This document shows positions 1 through 8,004 of a stretch of 12,613 bases of DNA, piece by piece. Below the pieces are notes generated by a model, which was not told where the DNA came from, did not search any database, and worked only from the letters and a program-made list of their open reading frames with translations. Where the stretch lies: contig CAVJGK010000039.1 in the NCBI GenBank assembly GCA_963648895.1, positions 1 through 12,613 of the forward strand. The letters are read 5' to 3'. Within the stretch, counting starts at the first letter, position 1. The number at the start of each line of letters is the position of its first letter. This DNA is from UBA3210 sp963648895. Lineage in GTDB: Bacteria; Bacillota_I; Bacilli_A; RFN20; CAG-449. The translations under genes were made by a program, and so were the position numbers.

Positions 1-21
1 TATATAAGGAGAAAATAATTT

Positions 22-2943
22 ATGAAAAAAGGATTTTTAGTATTATCCACCGCGTTAATCGCAACCATTTTAACCGGATGTGCTTCCACTTCTTCAAGTG
101 GAACTTCAAGTGACGATTCATCACCATCATCGGTTTCATCTTCTAGTAGTAGCTCATCTAGTAGTACTGCTTCAAGTTCATCATCTTCATCTAGTTCTTC
201 CTCTTCAAAGGTAATTACAACAAAAGAAATTAGTCAAGATGATTTAGTAGCAGTTTTAACTAAAGCAAGTAGCGCAGATTCAAAGGTAAAAAAAGGAACT
301 GCAGAAAAAGCAGAAAAATTAAACGGAACTACTATTACAACATCTTACACTTACGAATTTGGTTCTAAGTATACTCACGTTAAATCCGTTGATGCTGATG
401 CAACCGCAGATTATTATTATGGATATGATTCAGAAGATAAAGCTTATGGTATTAAAGTAAGTGATGGAAGCAAAGAATCAATCACAGTTTCAACTGATAA
501 AGTATTTGATGGACCAGCAATCCAAGATTATACATACCAAAATGTTTATGGTATGAAAGGTTGGATTGAAAAAATTTCTGCAATGGTAAAAGCAAATTCT
601 AATAAAGACTATGAAGGTTATTACGATACTGCAACTGATCCAACTCAATATAAAATCTCTGTAGGTACTATTGTTACTGGTGGTTATGCAAAATACTTAG
701 ATGTATATGATGTAGTATTTGGAATTAGTGAAGAAGCAATTGTATCTTTAAGTGTTACATATAATAGATATTCCGCGAAAGATGATATGAAAAGAGATGA
801 TCGTTACTACTATGATAGTAAATCTTCTCTTAAAAATATCACTTATACATTCACTCAAGAATTAGGTACTAGAGATGCAGTAAATCCATATGATACAGCT
901 TCATTCATTTACACTTCATTTGATTTAGCTGATGCAACTACAGGTACAGTAATCGCAAATGGTTCTTCAGTAACTACTGAAATCAATAAACCATACACAA
1001 TTAGCATCATTAACGGATTACCAGAAACTGCTGATGCAAGTTACGATACTCCAGTTATTACATTCGGTGATGATGTAACTAGTTCTTCAATTTATGGTGA
1101 ATACAGCAAAGGATCTATTGTAATTGAAGGATATGTAGAAGGAACTTATACTTGTACAATTAAGACTGCAAAAGTCACTTATACATTAACAATCGTAGTA
1201 AGTAAGAGTGGTAGTACTCCATCAGGTGGAGATACTACAAGTTTCCCACTTGATGAAATTATCAAATATACTTATACATCAGATGATAGTTCAACATTAA
1301 CATTTAAAGATGGTCAAGCTACAATTTCTTCTTATGGATATACAGCATTCTATGGTAGTTATTCATACGATGAAACAACACATATTTTATCTATTACAAA
1401 CCCAGTTTACCCAGATGAACCATTAGCTTTAACAGTTGACCCATCTACAAAAACTCTTTATTCTGAAGACTATGGTACATTCTCAATAAGTGGCAAAGCA
1501 GATGATACTCCATCCGGTGGAGATTCAACTTTAAGTGGTACAATAACATTAGACAAGATCTTCGCAAACGATGGTAAATTAGATGATGGATATGATTTCC
1601 TTGTCTTTGCTTCAACAACAGATGATAAGAAAACAGGTACTATTACTAAAAATGAATTCTTCACAGTAAATTATTCATTTGATGAATCTACTGGCGTATT
1701 TACTGTTACATATGCTTCAGGAGAAGAACTTTGTACATTAACAATTGATGGCAATACGTTAGTCTCAAGCGATGATACAGGAACATTCGTAGGTCCTTTC
1801 AAACTTACAGGTGTAGTTGATGGCGGAGATTCAACTTTAAGTGGTACAATTACATTAGATAAGATTTTCGCAAACGATGGTAAATTAGATGATGGATATG
1901 ATTACCTTGTCTTTGCTTCAACAACAGAAGATAAGAAAACAGGTACTATTACTAAAAATGAAACATTCACAGTAAATTATTCATTTGATGAATCTACTGG
2001 TGTATTTACTGTTACATATGCTTCAGGAGAAGAACTTTGTACATTAACAATTGATGGCAATACGTTAGTCTCAAGCGATGATACAGGAACATTCGGAGGT
2101 CCTTTCAAACTTACAGGTGTAGATGATAGTGATGATGGAGATGATACAGCAACATTAACATATGACACTGTAGTATCAAGCACATTTGTTGGAACTTGGC
2201 AAAATCAAACTTTAACATTTAACGATGAAACTAAAGTAGCGACATTCAGTTCTCTTGGTAATTATAATTATACATATGATGCAGATTCTAAAACATTTAC
2301 TTTAACATATGTTGATGATTCTAGTGATGTCTTAACTCTTACTATAAATGAAACATATTTAGTTACAGCAGAGGGCGAACAATATCATATCTCTACAGTT
2401 ACTGCAGATATGACATTAGAAGAAGCATTATCTCATTCTTATGAAAATACAACAATGGGTTATACTTTAACATTCACTCCTGGTGATTCAAACGAAAGCG
2501 GAACCGCTTCATTAAGTGGTGAAACATATAATTATACATATGATGCATCAACAAAAACTTTTGATATCGGTGGTTTCTCATTTAAGATTTCAGGTCAAAC
2601 TTTAGTAAATGGTGATATAGGTACTTTCACAATTAAAGAAGGTGGTTCTTCTTCTACTACATTAACTGCAGATGATTTAGTAGCGAATACATTTGCATCA
2701 GAAGATGGTAATACAACAATTACATTTACTGCAGGTGAACTAAGCAACAATCAAGGTACTGCAACATATGTAAGTACCTATGATGGAGAATCAACAACAA
2801 TGTCATTTACTTATGTTTACGCAAGTTACAATAATACAATTACATTAACAGATGTTGAAGATTCATCAACTTCATACACATTTACAATTAGTGGTATGAC
2901 ATTCTCAAATAATATGGTAGGAACATTCTCTATCCAAGCTTAA
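22..2943 (+). CDS. Serine-rich repeat surface lipoprotein, function unknown
   Basis: The protein is a predicted exported lipoprotein of 973 residues. A basic start (MKKG), a hydrophobic core and the lipobox L17-T-G-C20 predict cleavage and lipid attachment at Cys20. Residues 22-62 are almost pure serine, a flexible wall-spanning linker. Residues about 66-300 form a Tyr/Lys/Asp-rich domain I do not recognise, and about 300-395 look like an Ig-like beta domain. From about 400 to the end there are some six degenerate beta-rich units of 80-100 residues, each with a TLTF-like strand, a Y-x-Y-x-YD turn and a closing GTF-x-I strand. Units 500-601 and 602-703 are near-identical. No catalytic motif is visible. 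The start follows an AAGGAGA ribosome site at 6-12. It is monocistronic within the window and ends at a terminator just after the stop codon. A role in adhesion or ligand binding at the cell surface is inference from architecture only. Confidence 0.9.
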   Translation: MKKGFLVLSTALIATILTGCASTSSSGTSSDDSSPSSVSSSSSSSSSSTASSSSSSSSSSSSKVITTKEISQDDLVAVLTKASSADSKVKKGTAEKAEKLNGTTITTSYTYEFGSKYTHVKSVDADATADYYYGYDSEDKAYGIKVSDGSKESITVSTDKVFDGPAIQDYTYQNVYGMKGWIEKISAMVKANSNKDYEGYYDTATDPTQYKISVGTIVTGGYAKYLDVYDVVFGISEEAIVSLSVTYNRYSAKDDMKRDDRYYYDSKSSLKNITYTFTQELGTRDAVNPYDTASFIYTSFDLADATTGTVIANGSSVTTEINKPYTISIINGLPETADASYDTPVITFGDDVTSSSIYGEYSKGSIVIEGYVEGTYTCTIKTAKVTYTLTIVVSKSGSTPSGGDTTSFPLDEIIKYTYTSDDSSTLTFKDGQATISSYGYTAFYGSYSYDETTHILSITNPVYPDEPLALTVDPSTKTLYSEDYGTFSISGKADDTPSGGDSTLSGTITLDKIFANDGKLDDGYDFLVFASTTDDKKTGTITKNEFFTVNYSFDESTGVFTVTYASGEELCTLTIDGNTLVSSDDTGTFVGPFKLTGVVDGGDSTLSGTITLDKIFANDGKLDDGYDYLVFASTTEDKKTGTITKNETFTVNYSFDESTGVFTVTYASGEELCTLTIDGNTLVSSDDTGTFGGPFKLTGVDDSDDGDDTATLTYDTVVSSTFVGTWQNQTLTFNDETKVATFSSLGNYNYTYDADSKTFTLTYVDDSSDVLTLTINETYLVTAEGEQYHISTVTADMTLEEALSHSYENTTMGYTLTFTPGDSNESGTASLSGETYNYTYDASTKTFDIGGFSFKISGQTLVNGDIGTFTIKEGGSSSTTLTADDLVANTFASEDGNTTITFTAGELSNNQGTATYVSTYDGESTTMSFTYVYASYNNTITLTDVEDSSTSYTFTISGMTFSNNMVGTFSIQA
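1519..2122 (+). repeat. 306-bp in-frame tandem duplication in the lipoprotein gene
   Basis: Copy 1 begins at 1519 and copy 2 at 1825, a period of 306 bp (102 codons). By eye the copies differ at about ten positions over roughly 297 bp, including one three-base block (codons TTC versus ACA). They diverge again after GGTGTAG at 1816 and 2122. The neighbouring beta units share only a loose pattern, so this pair is a recent duplication within an older repeat family. Confidence 0.9.
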
Positions 2944-2956
2944 TTAATTGCAATCT

Positions 2957-2988
2957 AAAAGCCAATTCAATCACGAATTGGCTTTTTT
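2957..2988. terminator. Rho-independent terminator between convergent genes
   Basis: A stem of AAAAGCCAATTC (2957-2968) and its complement (2975-2986) closes a six-base loop and is followed on the plus strand by a T-run to 2988. It lies 13 bases after the lipoprotein stop. On the minus strand the same hairpin comes directly after the HAD gene stop (2994) and ends in TTTT, so it probably serves both convergent transcripts, more strongly on the plus strand. Confidence 0.85.
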
Positions 2989-2993
2989 GTTTG

Positions 2994-3791
2994 TTATAAA
3001 GAAAATATATCAATTAAGGTTTTACCTACTCCATCTTCTTGATTAGATGGGCATATTTCAAATTCATTTATTAATTTCTTTGATGGAGAATTCTTCATCG
3101 CATAACTATGTCCTGCTTCTACCATCATAGAATAATCATTATCATTATCTCCAAAAGCATATGTATCTTTATTATCAATATGAAGGTATTCTTCTAAGAA
3201 CTTTAATGCTTCTCCTTTATTTGCTTCTTTAGATACTATTTCTAAGAAACATGCATGAGATCTTAAAACATTAAATTTTGAAGAAAAGACTTCTTCAATT
3301 TGATGTTGGACTTTGTCGATGTTTGTAGGTTTATCGGCAAATATTAGTTTAATATATTCACTATCAACGTTAGTAAAATCAGATATAACTACATTAGGTT
3401 TAATAATTTGTTTTTCTAATAATGTACCTTCAGTATCATGTCCATCATAAACATAATTACCTTTTTCATCATAGCAAAGAAATCCAATACCTAATTGTTT
3501 AGATAATAAATAAGCTTTTTTAATACATGATCCAGGTAAAGTCTTTTTAAAGATAATATTACCTGTATCATTTTCTACTACAACACTTCCATTATATGTA
3601 ATTGAATAATTACCTTTAGATGCAATATCTAATTGTTCTATAAAGCATTTAATACCAGTATAAGGTCTTCCCGAAGCAATAACAAATTTATTATCTTTAT
3701 TAATCTTTTTAATTACTTCTTCATTAAATTTAGAAACTTCATGGTCATTATTTAATAATGTACCATCCATATCACAAGCGATTAACTTCAT
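2994..3791 (-). CDS. Cof-type HAD-IIB family phosphatase
   Basis: This is a 265-residue haloacid-dehalogenase hydrolase of the Cof/IIB class. Such cytoplasmic Mg-dependent enzymes dephosphorylate sugar phosphates, nucleotides or cofactors such as FMN or PLP. All four motifs are present: D7-M-D9-G-T with the nucleophile and acid/base aspartates, S40-G-R, K192 in ANKGEAL, and G214-DNDND with the metal-binding aspartates. The IIB cap lies between motifs II and III. An in-frame start 21 codons upstream (3854) would overlap malic enzyme and lacks the family N-terminus. The ATG at 3791 begins directly at MKLIACDMDGT and has a GAGGG ribosome site six bases upstream, so I use it. It starts one base after the malic enzyme stop and is the last gene of the operon. 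The substrate cannot be predicted from sequence, and a link to malate metabolism is not implied. Confidence 0.92.
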   Translation of the reverse strand: MKLIACDMDGTLLNNDHEVSKFNEEVIKKINKDNKFVIASGRPYTGIKCFIEQLDIASKGNYSITYNGSVVVENDTGNIIFKKTLPGSCIKKAYLLSKQLGIGFLCYDEKGNYVYDGHDTEGTLLEKQIIKPNVVISDFTNVDSEYIKLIFADKPTNIDKVQHQIEEVFSSKFNVLRSHACFLEIVSKEANKGEALKFLEEYLHIDNKDTYAFGDNDNDYSMMVEAGHSYAMKNSPSKKLINEFEICPSNQEDGVGKTLIDIFSL

Positions 3792-3792
3792 G

Positions 3793-4977
3793 TTATACCC
3801 TCGCAACACCGCTATCAATGGCAGCTTTTCCCACTGCTTTTGATACTTCTTCAACTACTCTTTTATCAAATGGAGAAGGAATAATATAATCTGGAGTTAA
3901 TTCTTCATCTTTAATAATATAAGCAATTGCTTTAGCCGCGGCTAATTTCATTTCTTCATTAATCTTTCTTGCATGAACGCTTAATGCGCCTTTAAAAATG
4001 CCAGGGAAAGCAAGAATGTTATTAATTTGGTTAGGATAATCACTTCTTCCTGATCCTACAATATATGCTCCAGCTTCTTTAGCTTCAGGATAAGAAATTT
4101 CCGGAGTAGGATTAGCCATTGCAAAGACAATCGCTCCTTTATTCATATTTCTAACATCGTCTTGAGATACAATCTTAGGTGCGCTTAATCCAATAAATGC
4201 ATCGGCACCAACTAATAAATCAGATAAAGTTTTTTCACCTCTAGTAGGTGAATCATATGTACCTTCATCTAATAATTCTTTGATTAAGAAATCATAAGTA
4301 TCATATTTATCTTTAGAAACAACACCATTGATGTTATAAGCATTAATAGTTCCTACACCAATCTTTTTTAACATTTTCGCAACCATACTACCTGCTGCAC
4401 CAGTACCAGACATTACTACTCTCATTGATTTTAAATCTCTTTTAGTCATTCTTGCGATATTTAAAAATGCTGCAGCAACAACAATAGAAGTACCGTGTTG
4501 ATCATCATGGAAGACTGGTATATCCATTTCTTCTATTAATCTTCTTTCAATTGTTACACATCTAGGCGCAGAGATATCTTCTAGATTAATCGCACCTAAT
4601 GTAGGTTCTAAGTATTTACAAGTTTTAATAATCTCTTCAACATCTTGTGTTTTTAAACAAAGAGGGAAAGAATCTATTCCTGCAAGTTCTTTTAATAAAA
4701 TAGATTTTCCTTCCATAACAGGTATTGCGGCATATGGGCCAATATTTCCAAGTCCTAATACTGCAGAACCATCGGTGATAACCGCGACCATATTACCTTT
4801 TGATGTATATTTATAAACATCATTTTGATTTGCTTCTATTTCTTTACAAGCATAACTAACTCCTGGAGTATAGGCTAAAGATAAATCGTGTTGATTCTCT
4901 ATCTTAACTTTTGAATATACCCCGAGTTTTCCTTTATTTTCTTCATGTAATTTTAATGATTCTTCTTTTAAATCCAT
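3793..4977 (-). CDS. NAD(P)-dependent malic enzyme (oxaloacetate-decarboxylating)
   Basis: This 394-residue protein is a bacterial short-form malic enzyme converting malate to pyruvate and CO2 with reduction of NAD(P). The N-terminal domain has the catalytic Tyr36 in LAYTPGV, TDGSAVLGLGNIG at 68-80 and catalytic Lys91 in MEGKS. Metal ligands lie in NLEDIS (131-136) and FHDDQHGT (157-163). The Rossmann domain has G191-T-G-A-A-G196, then ANPTPEI and the family block GRSDYPNQ...NNILAFPG. The length is normal for the short family. At the end of the second Rossmann strand an Asn (N215, in AYNINGVV) stands where many NAD-linked members have Asp, so cofactor preference is left open. A TGAGGA ribosome site (4985-4990) precedes the ATG. 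The gene follows the fumarase beta gene by 24 bases and runs one base from the HAD gene, so it is cotranscribed with both. Confidence 0.96.
   Translation of the reverse strand: MDLKEESLKLHEENKGKLGVYSKVKIENQHDLSLAYTPGVSYACKEIEANQNDVYKYTSKGNMVAVITDGSAVLGLGNIGPYAAIPVMEGKSILLKELAGIDSFPLCLKTQDVEEIIKTCKYLEPTLGAINLEDISAPRCVTIERRLIEEMDIPVFHDDQHGTSIVVAAAFLNIARMTKRDLKSMRVVMSGTGAAGSMVAKMLKKIGVGTINAYNINGVVSKDKYDTYDFLIKELLDEGTYDSPTRGEKTLSDLLVGADAFIGLSAPKIVSQDDVRNMNKGAIVFAMANPTPEISYPEAKEAGAYIVGSGRSDYPNQINNILAFPGIFKGALSVHARKINEEMKLAAAKAIAYIIKDEELTPDYIIPSPFDKRVVEEVSKAVGKAAIDSGVARV
3798..3803 (-). promoter_or_regulatory. Ribosome binding site fixing the HAD gene start
   Basis: On the minus strand CGAGGG lies within the last codons of the malic enzyme gene, six bases before the ATG at 3791. 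It supports that start over the longer in-frame alternative at 3854. Confidence 0.7.
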
Positions 4978-5001
4978 AATTAAATCCTCATTTCTTTAAT
5001 A

Positions 5002-5520
5002 TTAATCAAATATATTATTGCCATTATAATCAATTGCGACAATCATTTTAAAACCTTCTACTTCTAATTTTTTTATAGATTCAGGTCCTAAATCAAGAAA
5101 AGCTACTTCTTGATATTTTTTAATACTGCCTGCGATTAATGCACCACAACCACCTGTTACTACAAAATACATAATATGATATTTTTTATAAATATCAACA
5201 CATTCTTTACTTCTTGGTCCTTTACCAATAGTTCCAACTACTCCTAATTCATGCATCAAAGAAGCATAAGCATCCATTCTAGAAGAAGTTGTAGGACCAA
5301 TAGATCCAACTATCTTACCTGGAGGAGTAGGAGTTGGTCCAGCATAATAAATAAAACTATCTTTTAAATTAACAGGTAATTCTTTATTATTTAAATATAG
5401 ATCATTTAATCTTTTATGTGCTGCATCTCTCGCGGTAAATAATGTTCCTTTAAATTCTACTACATCACCAACTTTTAATGTCTTTAAAAGTTCTTGATCT
5501 TTTGGTAATTCTATTATCAT
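5002..5520 (-). CDS. fumB: Fumarate hydratase class I, beta (C-terminal) subunit
   Basis: This 172-residue protein is the small subunit of a split, iron-sulfur class I fumarase or closely related L(+)-tartrate dehydratase, which interconverts fumarate and malate in the cytoplasm. Family blocks are TARDAAHKR (29-37), YYAGPTPTPPGKIVGSIGPT with the following SSRMD, TIGKGPRS and the late GGCGAL loop. These supply substrate-binding residues; the cluster cysteines are in the partner subunit. Length is typical for the stand-alone beta chain. Its ATG overlaps the alpha stop in an ATGA junction (5517-5520), and a perfect AAGGAGGT site (5527-5534) lies inside the end of the alpha gene six bases upstream. 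This should give balanced translation of the two subunits. The adjacent malic enzyme favours fumarase over tartrate dehydratase. The symbol follows the subunit convention and does not imply E. coli FumB. Confidence 0.93.
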   Translation of the reverse strand: MIIELPKDQELLKTLKVGDVVEFKGTLFTARDAAHKRLNDLYLNNKELPVNLKDSFIYYAGPTPTPPGKIVGSIGPTTSSRMDAYASLMHELGVVGTIGKGPRSKECVDIYKKYHIMYFVVTGGCGALIAGSIKKYQEVAFLDLGPESIKKLEVEGFKMIVAIDYNGNNIFD

Positions 5521-6353
5521 AAGATTACCTCCTTATGACGTGAAACATGGCATTGAATATTAACACATACTGGTAAAGAAGCAATATGGCATGGGAAAAG
5601 ATTTACTTTAACCGCTAGAGCAGTTGTTTTACCTTTTAATCCCATTGGTCCAATATTTAAATCATTAATTTCTTTTAATAATTCTTCTTCAAGTACTCTA
5701 CCACTTTCAATCTGACAATGATCATCAAGTGGTCTAAGTAAAGCTTCTTTAGCAATAAGGGCACATTTTTCTATTGTTCCCCCAATGCCTACTCCTACAA
5801 TTAAAGGAGGGCAAGGTCTTCCACCTGCTTCTTTAATAGTATCAATAACAAATTTCTTAACGCCTTGAATTCCTTCACTAGGGGCTAACATCTTTAATTT
5901 TGACATATTTTCACTTCCTGCTCCTTTAGGACATAAAGTGATTTTTAATTTATCTCCTAAACATGTTTTAACATGAATAATAGGAGGTAAATTATCCATT
6001 GTATTAACCCTATCTAAAGGATTATTTAAAGTAGACTTACGTAAATATCCTTCCTTATATGCAAGTCTTACTCCTTCAGATATAGCATAGTTTAAATCTC
6101 CATTTATAAATACCATATTACCTATTTCAACAAAAGCTACTACTATTCCTGTATCTTGACAAATAGGTAAATGTATTTCACTGGCAAGAACATCATTTTC
6201 AATGATTTGATCTAGTATTGATTTAGGTAAGCCTTCTTCATTATCTCTTGCTTTTTTTATGCATTCTAATAAAGAAGGATCGACATTAATACATGCATCA
6301 ATTAAAGCATCTTTGACTTTTAAAATAATATCTTCAATTTTTATTTCTTTCAT
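5517..6353 (-). CDS. fumA: Fumarate hydratase class I, alpha (N-terminal) subunit
   Basis: This 278-residue protein is the large subunit of the split class I fumarase and carries the oxygen-sensitive 4Fe-4S cluster that activates the substrate. The three expected cysteine ligands are visible: C65 in PICQDTG, C181 in GGRPCPP and C255 in NLFPCHIASLPV. Other family blocks are GAGSENMSKLKML (144-156), VGVGIGGT (186-193) and a final HVSRHK. It starts four bases after the membrane protein stop. Only a weak GAAAGAG site precedes the ATG, so reinitiation after the upstream gene is likely. It ends in TGA, followed directly by TAA in frame, and overlaps the beta gene by four bases. L(+)-tartrate dehydratase alpha is the alternative, disfavoured by the malic enzyme neighbour. 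An iron-sulfur fumarase suits an anaerobic or microaerobic cell. Confidence 0.94.
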   Translation of the reverse strand: MKEIKIEDIILKVKDALIDACINVDPSLLECIKKARDNEEGLPKSILDQIIENDVLASEIHLPICQDTGIVVAFVEIGNMVFINGDLNYAISEGVRLAYKEGYLRKSTLNNPLDRVNTMDNLPPIIHVKTCLGDKLKITLCPKGAGSENMSKLKMLAPSEGIQGVKKFVIDTIKEAGGRPCPPLIVGVGIGGTIEKCALIAKEALLRPLDDHCQIESGRVLEEELLKEINDLNIGPMGLKGKTTALAVKVNLFPCHIASLPVCVNIQCHVSRHKEVIL

Positions 6354-6357
6354 AATC

Positions 6358-7410
6358 TTACTCTTTCACAAATTTATCAATGATACAACCAACTGCATAT
6401 AATAATTGAATGACAAAGGAACAAATAAAGCCAAATACTCCAACAGATCTTTGTCCTTGGATATAAGTGACTATATCAATAATTATGATAATAACTATTA
6501 AGATTGAATAGATAAATGAGAATTTAGAGACTTTAGTTTGTTTATCTAAGTATTTATGAATACCAGAAATTCCCGCAAGAAGGAAAATACAAATGGAAAT
6601 AATACATGCAATAATATTAACTGTAATAGCGCCAGCAGATGAAGTACCTTCATTAATCATCGCACCAATTTCGATAAATCCCGCATAGATATTATAAAAA
6701 ACTAAAAAGATAAAACCAATTGATGAACCAAGTAAGGTAACTTTGGCAAATCTTTTAATTCTTGTTTCAGTGACCAAATCTTTAAAGATTGATACTGATT
6801 CTTCTTGAACTAATACTTTAGAAGTCTTTTTATCAATAATAATGATTTCTTTAACTCTATTTTTCATTTGGAAAGATTGTTTAAATTCTTTTGGTTTTTC
6901 TAAAAATAATAAAGTAGTTGCTTCCCAAATAAAAACCCAAGCCATAATATCAAATACTTCACTACCAATATCTTTTTGTAATTCGCTTTGGAAAACACCA
7001 GTTGATTTTAAAATGGTTAAAATAAATATAAGGGTAATACCAACTAATATTAATATTGCCGCGGAAAGTTGTCTTTTTTGTCTTTTAACTCTCGCAAAAT
7101 ATAAAGATAATTCAATTGAATCATTAAAAGATTCCAATACCTTTTTAGATTTAACTTCATCAATATTTTCTACTTCAAAAATAATCTTTGCTTTATAAGT
7201 AAGTGGCATCATTTCAATTGAATCAGATATTTTATCAATTACCTCACTAGAAAATAAATTATTCTCATCACTAGGAGTATAATTTTCATAAAAATCACTC
7301 ACATCATCAAAAGAATAATATAATGCCATGGTCTTATCTTCCTCATTCACATCATAATATTTTTTGATTAACTCATCTTTACGGTCATTGTCATTTGTTC
7401 TATTTATCAT
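6358..7410 (-). CDS. Six-helix integral membrane protein of unknown function
   Basis: I do not recognise this 350-residue family. Residues 1-113 are hydrophilic and acidic, ending in a basic stretch (RVKRQKRQ). Six likely membrane helices follow at about 115-134, 153-170, 224-245, 260-283, 297-318 and 324-344. A cytoplasm-like segment of about 50 residues (171-222) separates helices 2 and 3 and carries a strand-rich motif (KEIIIIDKKTSKVLVQEE). No transporter signature, kinase or protease motif is visible. The start follows a strong AGAGGTGG ribosome site at 7414-7421. It is the first gene of the fumarase-malic enzyme-HAD operon, only four bases from the fumarase alpha start. A role in dicarboxylate handling or sensing is conceivable from position, but the predicted helices do not resemble a known malate or citrate carrier, so this is speculation. 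Confidence 0.85.
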   Translation of the reverse strand: MINRTNDNDRKDELIKKYYDVNEEDKTMALYYSFDDVSDFYENYTPSDENNLFSSEVIDKISDSIEMMPLTYKAKIIFEVENIDEVKSKKVLESFNDSIELSLYFARVKRQKRQLSAAILILVGITLIFILTILKSTGVFQSELQKDIGSEVFDIMAWVFIWEATTLLFLEKPKEFKQSFQMKNRVKEIIIIDKKTSKVLVQEESVSIFKDLVTETRIKRFAKVTLLGSSIGFIFLVFYNIYAGFIEIGAMINEGTSSAGAITVNIIACIISICIFLLAGISGIHKYLDKQTKVSKFSFIYSILIVIIIIIDIVTYIQGQRSVGVFGFICSFVIQLLYAVGCIIDKFVKE

Positions 7411-7446
7411 ATTCCACCTCTTTGGGTTACATATTTATTTTATCAC

Positions 7447-7475
7447 ATAATAGATATTATTTTATAGAAGATTAA
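7447..7475 (-). promoter_or_regulatory. Possible promoter of the membrane protein-fumarase operon
   Basis: On the minus strand TTAATC (7470-7475) and TATTAT (7447-7452) are separated by 17 bases and lie 37 bases before the membrane protein start, just after the importer operon terminator. The -10 box is good and the -35 box poor. The region is so AT-rich that other pairings, such as TTTACA with TTAAAA further upstream, cannot be excluded. Confidence 0.35.
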
Positions 7476-7502
7476 TTTTTAATTAAAAAAGCTAAATTTT
7501 GT

Positions 7503-7537
7503 AAAAAAAGAACCTATGTTACCCAACATAGATTCTT
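7503..7537 (-). terminator. Strong terminator ending the importer-kinase operon
   Basis: On the minus strand a 13-pair stem with one G-T wobble (arms at 7525-7537 and 7508-7520) closes a GGGT loop at 7521-7524 and is followed by a T-run down to 7503. The upstream arm and loop contain the last codons of the kinase gene, and the stop codon (7519-7521) sits at the loop-stem junction. Confidence 0.9.
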
Positions 7538-8004
7538 GTAATTTTATAAACATCTTTAACTTCTTGTGAAGGTTCTTCATATTGATCAACCATCTTATAG
7601 ATGACATCTTCTGGAACCCATTTATCTTTGATTCTTTTTTTGTTATTAACTAGATTAAAGTTAATATCTCTAGTTATAAACATAACTAATTCATATTCAT
7701 CAAATTTTCTTAAATGGTTATAATAATGCATTCTTCTTTTATTATCTAAGAAAGTAGAATCCATAATCATAATAAAATCATTTTCACCATTTTCCACTAA
7801 TTCATCATATTTCTTATTAGCATCATCAATCATCGTATTATAGATATCATACATATCTTTTGGAAAATATAAATAAGTTCCAAACATCTTACGACGAGTC
7901 TCATCACTATCAAAATGGTAGCAATTTTCTTTGTTATAATTATTGAAGATGTAAGTAGATTTACCACTTCCTGGTAAACCAGCAAGAACAATTAATTTTT
8001 TCAT
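7519..8004 (-). CDS. P-loop kinase of the polynucleotide kinase-like (AAA_33) type
   Basis: This 161-residue protein is a small ATP-dependent kinase. The Walker A loop is G9-L-P-G-S-G-K-S-T17. A D32-S-D34-ETR37 segment matches the acceptor-activating D-x-D..R region of T4 polynucleotide kinase-like enzymes. DSTFLDNKRR (82-91) follows strand 3, and a basic lid (NNKKRIKDKWVPEDVI, 120-135) ends near the family's E-x-P turn. The acceptor could be a nucleic acid 5' end, a nucleoside or a small molecule, and sequence does not decide this. It is not PhnN, which is guanylate kinase-like. Its ATG shares one base with the stop of the upstream permease gene (TAATG), there is no good ribosome site, and the operon terminator follows at once. 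Translation is therefore probably coupled to the phosphonate-type importer, which suggests a related role. Confidence 0.88.
   Translation of the reverse strand: MKKLIVLAGLPGSGKSTYIFNNYNKENCYHFDSDETRRKMFGTYLYFPKDMYDIYNTMIDDANKKYDELVENGENDFIMIMDSTFLDNKRRMHYYNHLRKFDEYELVMFITRDINFNLVNNKKRIKDKWVPEDVIYKMVDQYEEPSQEVKDVYKITRIYVG

Noticed and set aside
88..210. Serine codon run as a microsatellite or phase-variation tract
   Set aside because: The TCA/TCT/AGT/AGC codons are mixed rather than a uniform repeat, so slippage switching is unlikely; it reads as a serine-rich linker.
1470..2183. Minus-strand open frames inside the lipoprotein gene
   Set aside because: They mirror the repetitive coding strand, have no ribosome sites and encode nothing recognisable.
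3792..3854. Longer HAD gene start adding 21 residues and overlapping malic enzyme
   Set aside because: The extra residues are the malic enzyme end read in another frame. The family N-terminus begins at the ATG at 3791, which has its own ribosome site.
5517..5519. TGA read as tryptophan (Mycoplasma-type code)
   Set aside because: The fumarase alpha gene ends naturally at TGA. TAA follows directly, so this site alone is not decisive, but tryptophans in the window are encoded by TGG and no gene needs TGA read-through.
6842..7198. Plus-strand 118-codon open frame across the membrane protein gene
   Set aside because: It is antisense to a coding gene, with no ribosome site or family features; the same holds for the open frames within the permease and binding protein genes.
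7519..8004. Naming the kinase phnN
   Set aside because: PhnN resembles guanylate kinase, whereas this protein has the polynucleotide kinase-like arrangement; position in a phn-type operon alone does not justify the name.
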